The notes under the pieces: generated by a model
Databases searched by the model: none
What the model saw: only the letters and a program-made list of their open reading frames with translations
Told to the model about the DNA's origin: nothing
Translations under genes and position numbers: made by a program
NCBI GenBank assembly: GCA_002070115.1
Contig: MWCO01000001.1
Location: 186,001-250,000, forward strand
DNA length: 64,000 nt
DNA from: Deltaproteobacteria bacterium ADurb.Bin207
Lineage (GTDB): Bacteria; Myxococcota_A; Polyangia; Polyangiales; Polyangiaceae
Direction of reading: 5' to 3'
Shown: one piece after another, positions 38,936 to 48,397 of the stretch
Numbering within the stretch: the stretch's first letter is position 1
Layout of the letters: each line of letters opens with the position of its first letter

Positions 38936-38939
38936 CTTG

Positions 38940-39314
38940 CCATCGCTGCAGGGCGTCGTGCTGCTCGGCCCGGCGTCCGGTTTGCCAGTCGAACCCGTAT
39001 CGGGCTGCCACGTGCGACAGCGGCATCGACGAGGCATCGAGCGCGACGTGCTGTTGAAACCGCATGGTTTCGTGCTGGTCGTGCTCGGCCCACGGCAGTA
39101 ACTCCACAGCTTTGCAGCCACAGCGCCGACAATCGAGCCGGTCCGGTGCGTACTCGAGTTGCACGGGGCGGCCGCACCAAGGCAGCTCGGTCCAACGACG
39201 AAGCCTCAGGTGCTCGTGGCTCTTGCAACATCGCGCGAGGCAGTCCGCGCAGCGGCCCATCCACAAAAAATATCTGAGTAGGGCGGCGACGGTGGTGACG
39301 TGTTGGGAACGCAC
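38940..39314 (-). pseudogene. ISL3-family transposase N-terminal fragment
   Basis: On the minus strand a frame carries RRWTELPWCGRPVQLEYAPD, then RLDCRRCGCKAVELLPWAEH and MRFQQHVALDASSMPLSHVA ARY followed by a WQT helix (matching the zinc-binding head and helix-turn-helix of ISL3 transposases: CRRCG and the preceding LEYAPDRL). The catalytic DDE part is missing, and the end abuts the reverse-transcriptase fragment. No terminal inverted repeats were found. An IS relic. Confidence 0.8.
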
Positions 39315-39621
39315 AGGTGTGTGAAGCTACCGAATAGGTTGGGAGTCACGGGGATCCATAGCGTGCCAACCAATTGAAATCATGAGGGTTGCAGACCAAT
39401 TGGCGCGACCGTTTTGCCAGCGCCGGTGATGACTCTGCTGGAACAATGCCAAGTCACACCGAAAATTTTGTAGCTGCTCTGAACAACGAATAGAATCTTG
39501 ACGATTGCAGAAATAGCCCTGATATCGGGGATGTCGTTCGGAGGGAATTTTCTCCTCGCAACCCCGTAGATAGGGGTGGCTCACAACACAGGTTCATTCT
39601 GTTTCATAGAAAGGCACAATT
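39315..39621. other. Remnant-like sequence before the OMP gene
   Basis: 307 bases without a convincing gene. An 85-codon minus-strand frame ends in a segment with WHAMDPRDSQP that looks like a mobile-element scrap, but I cannot assign it. The last 30 bases before 39622 hold the ribosome binding site (AAGG) of the barrel gene. Confidence 0.35.
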
Positions 39622-40248
39622 ATGAGAAAGCTCGTTATTGCTTCTGTAACTTTTTCGGTTCTGGCACTTGCTGGGACCGCTTCCGCCGAAGGTTTCGAAT
39701 TGGGAGCCCGTCTTGGTTACGGTTTGCCCATGGGAGATGCCGTAAAAGACGCCAAGCTCAGCGACAGTGTTTCTGGCCAGATCCCCATCTGGCTCGATGT
39801 TGGATATCGTATCGATGAAAGCCTTTTCGTTGGCGCTTATGGCCAATACGGCATCACGATGGTGAAAGACTGCCCGGATGGGGTAGATTGCTCCGCGAGC
39901 GACATTCGCTTCGGTGTACAAGGCCACTATCATTTTATGCCTGGCGAGAGCTTTGATGTGTGGGCTGGTCTAGGAATTGGCTACGAAATGCTCAGCTCGT
40001 CAGCGAAGGCTGGTGGACATGAAGCATCGAGCACCTTGTCGGGGTTCGAGTTCGCCAATCTCCAAGTCGGTGGAGATTTCCAAGTTGCCGAAGGCATGGG
40101 TGTGGGCCCCTTCGTGAGCTTCTCTCTCGGCCAGTACGGCAAAGTCAAGGCTGAAGTGCCCGGGGCTGGTACTTCCGATGGTGACATTGAAGACAAGGGC
40201 ATGCACCAGTGGCTGTTACTTGGTGTTCGCGGGTCCTTCCAGCTCTGA
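39622..40248 (+). CDS. Outer-membrane beta-barrel protein (OMP_b-brl-like)
   Basis: 208 residues. Signal peptide with cleavage ASA|E at 22-23. Mature part opens FELGARLGYGLPMGDAV and consists of about eight alternating strands such as DVGYRIDESLFVGAYGQYGI, DVWAGLGIGYEML and GVGPFVSFSLGQYGKV, ending LGVRGSFQL. This is a small eight-stranded OmpA/OmpX-like barrel. A single Cys pair (KDCPDGVDC) lies in a loop. Although flanked by mobile-element debris, the reading frame is intact and has its own ribosome binding site. Confidence 0.82.
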   Translation: MRKLVIASVTFSVLALAGTASAEGFELGARLGYGLPMGDAVKDAKLSDSVSGQIPIWLDVGYRIDESLFVGAYGQYGITMVKDCPDGVDCSASDIRFGVQGHYHFMPGESFDVWAGLGIGYEMLSSSAKAGGHEASSTLSGFEFANLQVGGDFQVAEGMGVGPFVSFSLGQYGKVKAEVPGAGTSDGDIEDKGMHQWLLLGVRGSFQL

Positions 40249-40795
40249 GCCCAAACGTCTCTGCTAGGCTTCGCCTGTGGGCGAGCGGTTGACGAATTGC
40301 TCACCCCTTCCCGCTTGCATCCTCGCGACAATACTTATTTTTCTCGCCAGCCGGCTTTTGGGAAGCCAAGTCCTGACAGGAATCATCACGGGCCGTTCGG
40401 GGCGCAGGCATGATGAACTGAACCTGCGCTCGCAAGTATGGATACGCTGCCACCCCTTTTATCAACGGTGTCTTCACCGTTTTTTCCGGAAGGAAGGTAT
40501 CGAAAATGGGGTCGAGACGGATGGAGGAAGGGGGGAGTCATGGGGGCATTAGTAAAAATTGTGTAAATTCAATAGGTTAAAGATCAGCAGGTTGCCAGAC
40601 TCCGGGGGGCATGGTTGGCAGGGAGCGAACGGCAAGCAGCGCGCCTCGATCGAGCAGCTCGCGGCTGGTAACTCGATGGATCAGTTTCAACCGCTCCCCA
40701 ATTCTCAACGGCGGTATGGTATGGTCACCCACGACGTCGCCGCCGCGAAGCGATGAGACACCCAGTTCATCTCGAGGCTGAATTCCAAGCATTCC
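40249..40795. other. Relic-rich non-coding stretch
   Basis: 547 bases between the barrel gene and the maturase relic. The first part has no recognisable gene. From about 40577 a minus-strand frame (DVVGDHTIPPLRIGERLKLI) looks protein-like but has no known match and may simply be a scrap of another element. No transcription signal is clear. Confidence 0.35.
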
Positions 40796-41330
40796 ATGTC
40801 ACCCGTGGCGGAGTTGCCTGGGGTGGGAGGCCTGAACTTCTTGCACCGACTGAAGTTCAACCGGACCAAGAGCGCGGTGGCTAGGCCGGAAGAACGCACG
40901 TTCCTCGGCAACACCATCACCCGGTGCGACGATCAGCCGCAGCTCGAGGTCGCAGCCAAGTCGGTTCAGCGGCTGCAAGCCAAGCTCAAGCCACTGTTTC
41001 GGCAAGGCCGCGAGATGAAACTCGCGAACACCAACGGGCGGAACAACCGCATCATTCGTGGTTGGACCGCTTACTTCCGACTCAGTTGGGACAAGAACAG
41101 CTTCCGCCAACCCGATGGTTGGATCCGCCGTCACCTGCGGTCTATCCAATGGCGACGTTGGAAGAGCCCCCGCACGCGACTGCGCAGGCTGCTCGAAATC
41201 GGTGGTGTGGGGAGTGGGGACCGGTAACGGTCTCCGGCAACCCGATCGGATCCGACCATTTGCTCAGGCGGTGGAAATCGCAGCAAAGCTTTGCCATGAA
41301 CGGGAAGATTCCGCACTTTGACAAGGTGGG
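40796..41330 (+). pseudogene. Group II intron maturase C-terminal fragment with frameshift
   Basis: FNRTKSAVARPEERTFLGNT, then LKPLFRQGREMKLANTNGRN and WIRRHLRSIQWRRWKSPRTR are the end of the reverse transcriptase and the maturase (GIIM) domain of group II intron proteins. At about 41200 the frame shifts; homology (MNGKIPHFDKVGV) resumes in another frame. The N-terminal half is absent; part of a reverse transcriptase lies 2 kb upstream (38700), beyond an unrelated gene, so these may be pieces of one or two copies. Not functional. Confidence 0.85.
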
Positions 41331-41513
41331 TGTTGGTCATACATGCCGGGCCGCGGGGTTTTATCGCCATCCCAACGAGCCGAGCCCATGCATTGGTCAA
41401 CATGGTAACGGTTACGAACGCAGGAGGACGTTAGCTTTCTGACGTGTCGTCGAGCATCTCTATCAGTTTGCTAACGTGTTTCGAACCTCGCCGTTGGCAC
41501 GCAATACGAATGC

Positions 41514-44500
41514 ATGGTGCCTGCGCCTTTCCACCCCACGGTGATGCCCATGCAGACTGCTTACTCCACGGAGCGAACGTCGGACGCCATCCCGGCACAA
41601 CCCGCTGCTGAACCCTGTGGTTTGGCTCGACTCGATGAACGCGTTATTTCGGGACATAGGGGTGTATTGGTTGTCGATACGACAGATGCCTCGACAGCCC
41701 ACGCGGTGCGGCAGCATGTAGTCAGACGTGCGAGACGGTTGGTGGGGCGAGTCGTTTTGACGGCCGATGCCGCGTATCTATTTGGATGCCTTTCGGATTT
41801 GGCGCTGCGACTTGGTATCCCGAAGCTGTCGACGAACCCACAGGTAGCATCGCGGCAGTTGGGCGAGGCGAGTCAGGGGACAGTGGTCGTCATCGAAGGC
41901 AATGTGGCCGAGGGGTCTTGGGACGCGCAAGTTCTCCGTTTTTTAGCAAATAATCCTTGTTTAGGATTGTTTCTCGTCATTCGTTTTGGCGACAGAAACG
42001 ACGTATTACAAGACGAAGGCGAGCGAGTGCAGATTGTGGGGGAGAGCAAGGAGTCGGCGCGGGTTTGGTGGGAAGGTGTCATCGAGGCGCTTGTGGAGGC
42101 GGGGCCGCCAGGATCGTTGGCTTCTCTGGAGCGATGGTGGCGTGGCATGGGAGGGCTTGCCACATGGGGAAATGCTTCGCCATCGGTGTTGAGCGAGGCT
42201 GCGCAGACGTTGTTGCTTGCGCTTCAGTTGGCTCATCGCTCGTGGCCGTTGACGCATATTGACCTATTGGGGGGTAGGCAGGGGTTAGAGGAGCTTAGGC
42301 AAGGTGGTTTGGTGCGGATCGAGCAAGGGTATTGTGTGTTGGAGCGTGCGGGCCGAGCCATGGCGAAGCCGCATCCGGAGACGCTGCGTGGTGTTGCTCT
42401 CGCCATGCTCGAGGTTTTCATGGACGATGCCTGGGCGCGGCTGCGTGTGGCATTGCTTTTGTTGGAGGGGCAAGCGGAAGAGCAGGTGCAGGAGCATCTG
42501 GCTCGGGCGATGGTTCTGGCCGGAGCAGCATCTCAGCGACGGGATCTGTGGCGGATTTGGTGTCATAGGTTGGCGCAGGGGGATGCCGATAAGCATCGGG
42601 AGATATCGTTGTGGTCGGCGCGTCGGGCGCTGGCGCTCGATGATGTGGATGCGGCGTTGGAGCTTGCTGGGGAGGCGCGGCGTGGATTGGTGGATCCACC
42701 CTTCGAGGCGTGGCTATTGATGGGTAGGGCGCAGCTTGCGCGAGGAGACATGGTGGGGGCACGGGTATCGCTTGAAAAGGCGAGGCAAGCGGCGGTGGAT
42801 ACGTCTTCGGAGGCGCGGGCCCTGGCATCGGAGGCAGAAGTGTTGTTTTGGGCGGGGGAATTGGAGCAAGCGGAGGCGTTTGCGCAGCGTGCTTGTTCGA
42901 TGACCGAGCGGGCGAGCACCCGTCTTCGCGCGCGCAATGTGCTGGGGCGTATCTTGTTGGCTCGGGCGAAGTGGCAGCAGGCAGAGGAGAGTTTTGCGGA
43001 GGATGAGGCGTTGGCGGCGAGCGAGCGATTACCCGATGCGCTGGCGAGGGCACGTGTCAACAGGGCGGTGGCGTGGCTATCGGCGGGGCAGCTCGATGTG
43101 GCGAGCCGCGTCTTGGAAGCCGAACATCAGCAGGCGCAGCGCCATGCGCTTCCTCGTGCGAATGCCATCGCCTTGTCGAATCTTGGTGTGATTGCGCATA
43201 TCAAGGGGCGATATGCCCATGCTTTGGAGCTTTATGAACAGGCGATCGAAGCGTGTCAGGAGCTTGGGGATCGCCTGGTGTTGGCGCGACCCGCGATCAA
43301 CCTGGCGGAGCTTCGATTGGAGCTGGGGTTGGTGGACGAAGCGGAGCAGGCGTTGCGATTCGCCCAATGCACGTTGCGTGCGGGCGTACCGGCGAGCATC
43401 GCACCCTTGATTTCCGTGCTCGAGGCGGAGATTGGGCTGGAACGCGGGCATACGTCGGAGGCCGCGCGTCATGCCCAAGAGGCGCTTCGGAATGCTGCCT
43501 GTTCTTCCAACGGCGGAAAAATCGGTGAATGTCATCGGCTCATGGCGAAAATTGCGTTGGAAGAGGGTAATACCAATGCCGCGCGGCAAGCGCTCGTGCA
43601 AAGCCAGCAACATATCGATGGCGCCAGGGCTCAGGCCGAACATGCCTGGCTCGAAGCACGGCTGGCGCGAGCCGCGGGTCATGATGCCACCGAGCTTGCG
43701 CGAAACGCTTCTTCTCTCGCCAGGGCTTGTGGAGAGCCCGAGGTATGTCGTGCTTGTGCCGTGCTTGAAGCCGAAATCGCGTTTGCACAAGGCGATATCC
43801 ATGCGGCGCGAGAGTATCTTCGGCTTGCGAGGCGGGCATTTCATGCGATGACGGAAGGCCTGACGCCAGCGCTTTTGCGTAGTGTGAGAACACGAAAAGA
43901 CGTTCGCGCCATGGACGCCCTCGCTTTGGAAATGGATCGGCAAAATACGGCGCGTGAGGAGTCGGAACGACAGGATGCGCCATCGACGAGCGGGTTCGTA
44001 GGCAGCGATCCCAAAGTACGGCGTCTCATGGAAATGGTGCGAAGGGTAGCGATCGGTTCCAACGCTCCGGTATTGATTCGCGGTGAGAGTGGGACCGGAA
44101 AAGAACTCATTGCGGAGGCAATTCATCAGCATAGCGATCGTCGCCACAAGCCCCTGGTGAAAGTCAATTGCGCGGCTCTGGTCGAAACCTTGTTGCTATC
44201 CGAGCTATTTGGGCACGAAAAAGGCTCGTTTACCGGCGCGGCGACTCGTCGGAAAGGAAGATTCGAACTGGCCGAAGGTGGAATCCTATTTTTAGATGAA
44301 ATCGGGGATATTTCCCCTCGTACCCAGGTCGCCCTTCTGCGAGTTCTTCAAGACGGCACGTTCGAGCGGGTGGGAGGTGGCACTCCCTTGCATGCCGACG
44401 TACGCGTGGTGTGCGCCACCCATCGGGACCTGGCAGCCATGGTGGCGGAGGGAACGTTTCGCGAAGACCTTTATTACCGGCTTTGTGGAGTCGTGATCGA

Positions 44501-45014
44501 GGTGCCATCGTTGCGCGAGCGAAAACGAGACATTCATGAACTATCGAATACGTTTTTGCAGCAAATCGCACGGGAACAAAGCGAATCGGTGAAGTCGTTG
44601 ACCGAAGAAGCCCTCGAAATCCTCGTCCAGCACCCATGGCCGGGCAACGTTCGAGAGCTTCAAAACGTATTGCGAGCGGCTTCGCTATTTGCCGACGGTT
44701 CGATCATCGATGCGGCATGCTTATTCGATCAGATCCGCACTCCGATGCAAGAGCCCCTCGAGCCGGTTCCGCGATCGGGCACCTACAAAACGCTTGTCAG
44801 CACACAAGATCCGGTGGATCTGGCGTTCGATAGCATCCGGCATGGGGACACGAGTCTCACCGAAATGAAGCGAAGAATCGAGCGGGAATGCATCGTGCGG
44901 GCCCTGGAGGAAACCGGGGGAAATATCACGAGAGCCGCGTCGTTGTTGGGGATGAAACGTCCGCGTCTTTCTCAAATCATCAAGGAACTCGGTCTTCAGA
45001 AGGGCGAGGGTTGA
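41514..45014 (+). CDS. TPR-containing sigma54-dependent activator (AAA+ and Fis)
   Basis: 1166 residues. N-terminal ~300 form a degenerate NTPase-like region without a clear P-loop. About 330-790 is a run of TPR units (for example RYAHALELYEQAIEACQELG, LVDEAEQALRFAQCTLRAGV). About 828-1060 is the AAA+ core with Walker A GESGTGKELI (857), the GSFTGA loop that contacts sigma54 (905), ILFLDEIGD Walker B and NVRELQNVLR. A Fis-type helix-turn-helix ends the protein (ITRAASLLGMKRPRLSQIIK). No receiver domain; the TPR region presumably senses a ligand or protein. The small lipoprotein starts one base after its stop. Confidence 0.9.
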   Translation: MVPAPFHPTVMPMQTAYSTERTSDAIPAQPAAEPCGLARLDERVISGHRGVLVVDTTDASTAHAVRQHVVRRARRLVGRVVLTADAAYLFGCLSDLALRLGIPKLSTNPQVASRQLGEASQGTVVVIEGNVAEGSWDAQVLRFLANNPCLGLFLVIRFGDRNDVLQDEGERVQIVGESKESARVWWEGVIEALVEAGPPGSLASLERWWRGMGGLATWGNASPSVLSEAAQTLLLALQLAHRSWPLTHIDLLGGRQGLEELRQGGLVRIEQGYCVLERAGRAMAKPHPETLRGVALAMLEVFMDDAWARLRVALLLLEGQAEEQVQEHLARAMVLAGAASQRRDLWRIWCHRLAQGDADKHREISLWSARRALALDDVDAALELAGEARRGLVDPPFEAWLLMGRAQLARGDMVGARVSLEKARQAAVDTSSEARALASEAEVLFWAGELEQAEAFAQRACSMTERASTRLRARNVLGRILLARAKWQQAEESFAEDEALAASERLPDALARARVNRAVAWLSAGQLDVASRVLEAEHQQAQRHALPRANAIALSNLGVIAHIKGRYAHALELYEQAIEACQELGDRLVLARPAINLAELRLELGLVDEAEQALRFAQCTLRAGVPASIAPLISVLEAEIGLERGHTSEAARHAQEALRNAACSSNGGKIGECHRLMAKIALEEGNTNAARQALVQSQQHIDGARAQAEHAWLEARLARAAGHDATELARNASSLARACGEPEVCRACAVLEAEIAFAQGDIHAAREYLRLARRAFHAMTEGLTPALLRSVRTRKDVRAMDALALEMDRQNTAREESERQDAPSTSGFVGSDPKVRRLMEMVRRVAIGSNAPVLIRGESGTGKELIAEAIHQHSDRRHKPLVKVNCAALVETLLLSELFGHEKGSFTGAATRRKGRFELAEGGILFLDEIGDISPRTQVALLRVLQDGTFERVGGGTPLHADVRVVCATHRDLAAMVAEGTFREDLYYRLCGVVIEVPSLRERKRDIHELSNTFLQQIAREQSESVKSLTEEALEILVQHPWPGNVRELQNVLRAASLFADGSIIDAACLFDQIRTPMQEPLEPVPRSGTYKTLVSTQDPVDLAFDSIRHGDTSLTEMKRRIERECIVRALEETGGNITRAASLLGMKRPRLSQIIKELGLQKGEG

Positions 45015-45015
45015 T

Positions 45016-45432
45016 ATGCGAATACACGTCCTTGTACTGGTTTCAACCTTGGCGCTCAGCCTGGGAATGACGGGTTGCTTGTTCGAAGTATCGTCGATGG
45101 GGCAAGAACGAGACGAAACACAGGAGAGCGAGCCGCTTCCCTCTGTCGAGGATTGGAGTGACTTGGAGTCAAGCACCCAAGTTGGATTCGCGCGCAGCCG
45201 CAATCCAGGGGGCGACACCGTTCCCTGCGTGGGAAATTTGAAGGATTTTTCCGTGGCAAAACCCGATCCCACACCATGGGTAGGGGCTGGACCGAATGAC
45301 AAACCGGATCCCACACCGTGGAGCCCAGATTCGTCAGAATCATCCGAATCGGACCCGGAGCCAGGCTCCGGGGAATCGACGTGGGGTCCTTCGGGCAAAC
45401 CCGATCCCACGCCGTGGAAAAGCCTGCGTTGA
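45016..45432 (+). CDS. Lipoprotein with three KPDPTPW repeats
   Basis: 138 residues. Signal with lipobox GMTGC (Cys 21). The mature chain is hydrophilic and disordered (Ser/Glu/Asp-rich) and carries KPDPTPW three times, at about residues 81-87, 94-100 and 129-135, the last followed by KSLR at the C-terminus. The DNA copies differ at third positions, so the peptide is conserved rather than freshly duplicated. It begins one base after the stop of the TPR-sigma54 activator, so it is co-transcribed and possibly translationally coupled. Known RiPP or adhesin families with this motif are not familiar to me; function is unknown. Confidence 0.68.
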   Translation: MRIHVLVLVSTLALSLGMTGCLFEVSSMGQERDETQESEPLPSVEDWSDLESSTQVGFARSRNPGGDTVPCVGNLKDFSVAKPDPTPWVGAGPNDKPDPTPWSPDSSESSESDPEPGSGESTWGPSGKPDPTPWKSLR

Positions 45433-45451
45433 TCGCATCATCGCGAATAGA

Positions 45452-48316
45452 CTACTTGGCGAGGGCTTTGGCCTCCTCGTTGTCCGGTTCGAGTTCAAGC
45501 GATTTTTTCGCGGCTTTTCTCGCATCCTCGGAACGTCCCATGGTCTTGTATACCTTGGCAGCCAATCGATAGATCTGAGCCGCTTTTTTGTCCTCGGGCT
45601 GGCACATCAAGGCGGACTCCAACTCGAAGAGCGCTTGATCGTAGTGCTTGGTGTGGAAAAGCGCTTCCGCGTACAGACGATGAACCATTGGATCTTGCAA
45701 ACTCACCAGGATGGCTCGCTCACCGACCTGACGTGCCTCATGCCAGAGGTTCGCTTCGGCGAGGGCGTGGAGGAGTTGGACGGCCACTTTGGGCTCATGT
45801 TGATCGAGAACGGATAGTTCTCGCAGCGCCGAGATCATGTCTTCTTTGCGCCCTTGTTTTTTGGCTACATCGTGGAGCGCTTGCAGGACTTCGACCTGGG
45901 TGGGATCGAATCGACGAGCTGCTTGCAGGTGAGCCTGCATGGTTTTCAGGTCTTCTTGCGCTTCCGCCAGGTCGGCGAGTCGAAGCCGGATGGCGTAACC
46001 GTCGTGTCCTTGGGAGATCAGGGTTTCGAAGGCTTTTTGAGCGGCTGGCAGGTCTTTGTGGGCCATGAGCAAGTGACCGTGGACGTAGCCGACGAGGGGG
46101 TCTTTGGGATGTGCCTTGCGGAGTTTGGCTAGGTTCGTTTCAGCATCTTTTTCTTTGCCTTCCGCGGCTTGGGCCAGGACGAGATCCACTTGTGTACGAA
46201 CGTCGTTGGGGGCGGCAAGCGCCGCGGCGGTGGCATCTTCGAGGGAGGGAGTTCGCAAGTCGGGCACGAATTGCCGGTCGTAGCGAACGAGCCTTGGTTT
46301 GACCCAAGCTCGGAAGCGACGGTCCAACTCATCCATATCGATGCCGAGGGCGCGCTGGACGACTTGGGGATCTCGAAGTCCCTGCCCCCATAATCGCAGC
46401 ATTTCCACGATTTTGGGCATGCCGAATTGCTCGCCGATATACACGACGATCTGGCTGGCGGCGTAGTAGGCCATGGTGATGTCGTTGGGGTTATCGGCGT
46501 GGGTGAACGCTCGATTGAAGCTGGCTACTTTGGGGATTCGATTGGCCCGCAGCGCCAGATACAAGGGCAGGTCCTCTTCGCGCTGCCATTCGGGGTGTCG
46601 CAGGAACGTTTCGTATTCGCTCAGGCCTTCCGTAAACCATCGAGGTACATGGGATTTGCTGAGTTGGATGGCGAAAACATGCGCAAGTTCATGCCACAGC
46701 ACGTTTCCCCAATTGAATGGCGCGGCTTGCGGGCTGGTGGAAGCCAGCACCCGTCCAAAACACACCCCTTGAATGCCGATGGCGGGAAGGCCACTGGTTC
46801 GCACGCTAAAGTGTTGTGGGTCGGAATATAGCTCGATCCCCACGGGAAGTTCGGGTTTGAACCCATAGCGTCGCACCATGGAAGCAAACGCTTCTTCCAT
46901 CATGGCCGGGATGTAGCGTTCGAGCAGCGCGCGCTCTTTTTTGTCGAAACGGAAGCGGAAGCTTCCCTTGAGCACCGTATCGTAACGGTTGGGGATGTCT
47001 TTTTCGAATAGGTTGAGGGTGTTGTAGACGCGGACGTTGAATCGGTCGAACTGCCATGATTTTCGCAGCGCCTCGACACCTGGTTGGTCTTCTCCGAGAC
47101 GGATGAGATTGAGACCGAGCACGGCCCAGGCCTTCCCATCACGGGGGTTGACCTGGGTGGCGTCTTGCATCATCGCGACGATTTCGGGATACCGATGCTC
47201 CCACTCGGCGAAATCGCCGATGATCTGATACATCTGCGAATACTGGGGGTTTCTCTGCAAAACCGCTTGCCGGGCGGAAGCGAATCCAGGCTCGTCATCG
47301 GCGAGAAAGCGAATGGTCGCGGCCATGGAAAGCAGGTCGAGGTCGTTGGGATTGCATTGCAACCCTTGGGCAACGGCACGGTCCGCACCCGCGAGATCAA
47401 ATTCTCGAAGCGCTAGCCCCGCTCGAAGAAAAAAGGCTCCCGTATGTCGAGGATTGACCGCCAACGCCTTGTCGATCAGCTTTTCCGCCGATGCAAAGTC
47501 ATACGCCTGGTCAAGCTTGACGCGCGCCATGAACACCAGCGCATCGGGATGATTCGGCGCTTTTTTCAATAGCTCCGTCAGGACTTCTTCCGCATGTCCC
47601 GTATCGTATTTTTCGAGAAAGAGTTCCGCGCGCCACAGCAGCAATTGCGTAGACTTCGCGCCAGCTTTCTCCGCCTCATTGAAGGCATCGTTCGCGTCCG
47701 CGGCGCTGCGCAATAGATACGCCGCGCGCCCGACCAGCGCTAACCCTTCCGGATCGTTTTCGTCAATACGATCGTCGTTGTAGTCCTGCACCAAAGTCAT
47801 CAGTGGAGCACGAGCGGCAGAGCTATCTCCCACGAGCAACAGGTACTCACCCAGCAGCACGCGTCCCAAACGAGCCTCGGATTCGTTCTCTATTTTACGA
47901 AGAATTTCAATAGCTTGCGATAATTTCCCTTGATGAGCGAGGGCCTGCGCCTTGAGCACGGCGGCTTGCCACCGCGCGCGTCCTGGCAGCCGTTCAAGCT
48001 GCTTCGCCGCGGACATCACGTCGTCATATTTGCCTTCCCACAGCCCGAGACGTCCAAGCGCAAGCCAGGCCTCTTGCGCGCTGGCTCCAGTCACCGCTCG
48101 TTGCAGGTGCTGTCTTGCTTGTTGGTACCGGCTTTGCTCCAAGGCATCGAGACCTGCTTGCAGTGGAGATGCGGATCCCGTTAGCAATCCTGTATCCCGC
48201 GGCGCTCCTTGTCCCATCGTCGATGGCGAAAAAGCGACGGCAGACAAGGCCAAAGCTGCGGTACAAGCCAGATGCCGTGACCCACGGGCGATTCGAGGCA
48301 GACAGAAATCTTTCAT
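45452..48316 (-). CDS. TPR protein with gluzincin (peptidase MA-like) domain
   Basis: 954 residues from ATG 48316, where a signal peptide starts (residues 1-37). TPR-type repeats run over about residues 60-430 and again over 700-950. Between them is a zincin: HELAH at about 541-545 and EGLSEYE about 20 residues later provide the two His and the third Glu ligand of peptidase MA-like proteins. It would be a secreted or periplasmic zinc peptidase with protein-binding repeats. Target unknown. Convergent with the KPDPTPW gene. Confidence 0.87.
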   Translation of the reverse strand: MKDFCLPRIARGSRHLACTAALALSAVAFSPSTMGQGAPRDTGLLTGSASPLQAGLDALEQSRYQQARQHLQRAVTGASAQEAWLALGRLGLWEGKYDDVMSAAKQLERLPGRARWQAAVLKAQALAHQGKLSQAIEILRKIENESEARLGRVLLGEYLLLVGDSSAARAPLMTLVQDYNDDRIDENDPEGLALVGRAAYLLRSAADANDAFNEAEKAGAKSTQLLLWRAELFLEKYDTGHAEEVLTELLKKAPNHPDALVFMARVKLDQAYDFASAEKLIDKALAVNPRHTGAFFLRAGLALREFDLAGADRAVAQGLQCNPNDLDLLSMAATIRFLADDEPGFASARQAVLQRNPQYSQMYQIIGDFAEWEHRYPEIVAMMQDATQVNPRDGKAWAVLGLNLIRLGEDQPGVEALRKSWQFDRFNVRVYNTLNLFEKDIPNRYDTVLKGSFRFRFDKKERALLERYIPAMMEEAFASMVRRYGFKPELPVGIELYSDPQHFSVRTSGLPAIGIQGVCFGRVLASTSPQAAPFNWGNVLWHELAHVFAIQLSKSHVPRWFTEGLSEYETFLRHPEWQREEDLPLYLALRANRIPKVASFNRAFTHADNPNDITMAYYAASQIVVYIGEQFGMPKIVEMLRLWGQGLRDPQVVQRALGIDMDELDRRFRAWVKPRLVRYDRQFVPDLRTPSLEDATAAALAAPNDVRTQVDLVLAQAAEGKEKDAETNLAKLRKAHPKDPLVGYVHGHLLMAHKDLPAAQKAFETLISQGHDGYAIRLRLADLAEAQEDLKTMQAHLQAARRFDPTQVEVLQALHDVAKKQGRKEDMISALRELSVLDQHEPKVAVQLLHALAEANLWHEARQVGERAILVSLQDPMVHRLYAEALFHTKHYDQALFELESALMCQPEDKKAAQIYRLAAKVYKTMGRSEDARKAAKKSLELEPDNEEAKALAK

Positions 48317-48397
48317 GGGAACGATGAGCGTAGCATAGCCGATGCCCACCCCGCGTGTCGGGGGTTATGCTTGGGCTGGTTCGGCGTTAGGAACTGG

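Noticed and set aside
40577-40792. Protein-like minus-strand frame DVVGDHTIPPLRIGER
   Set aside because: No start, no family, and it lies in relic DNA antisense to the maturase direction.
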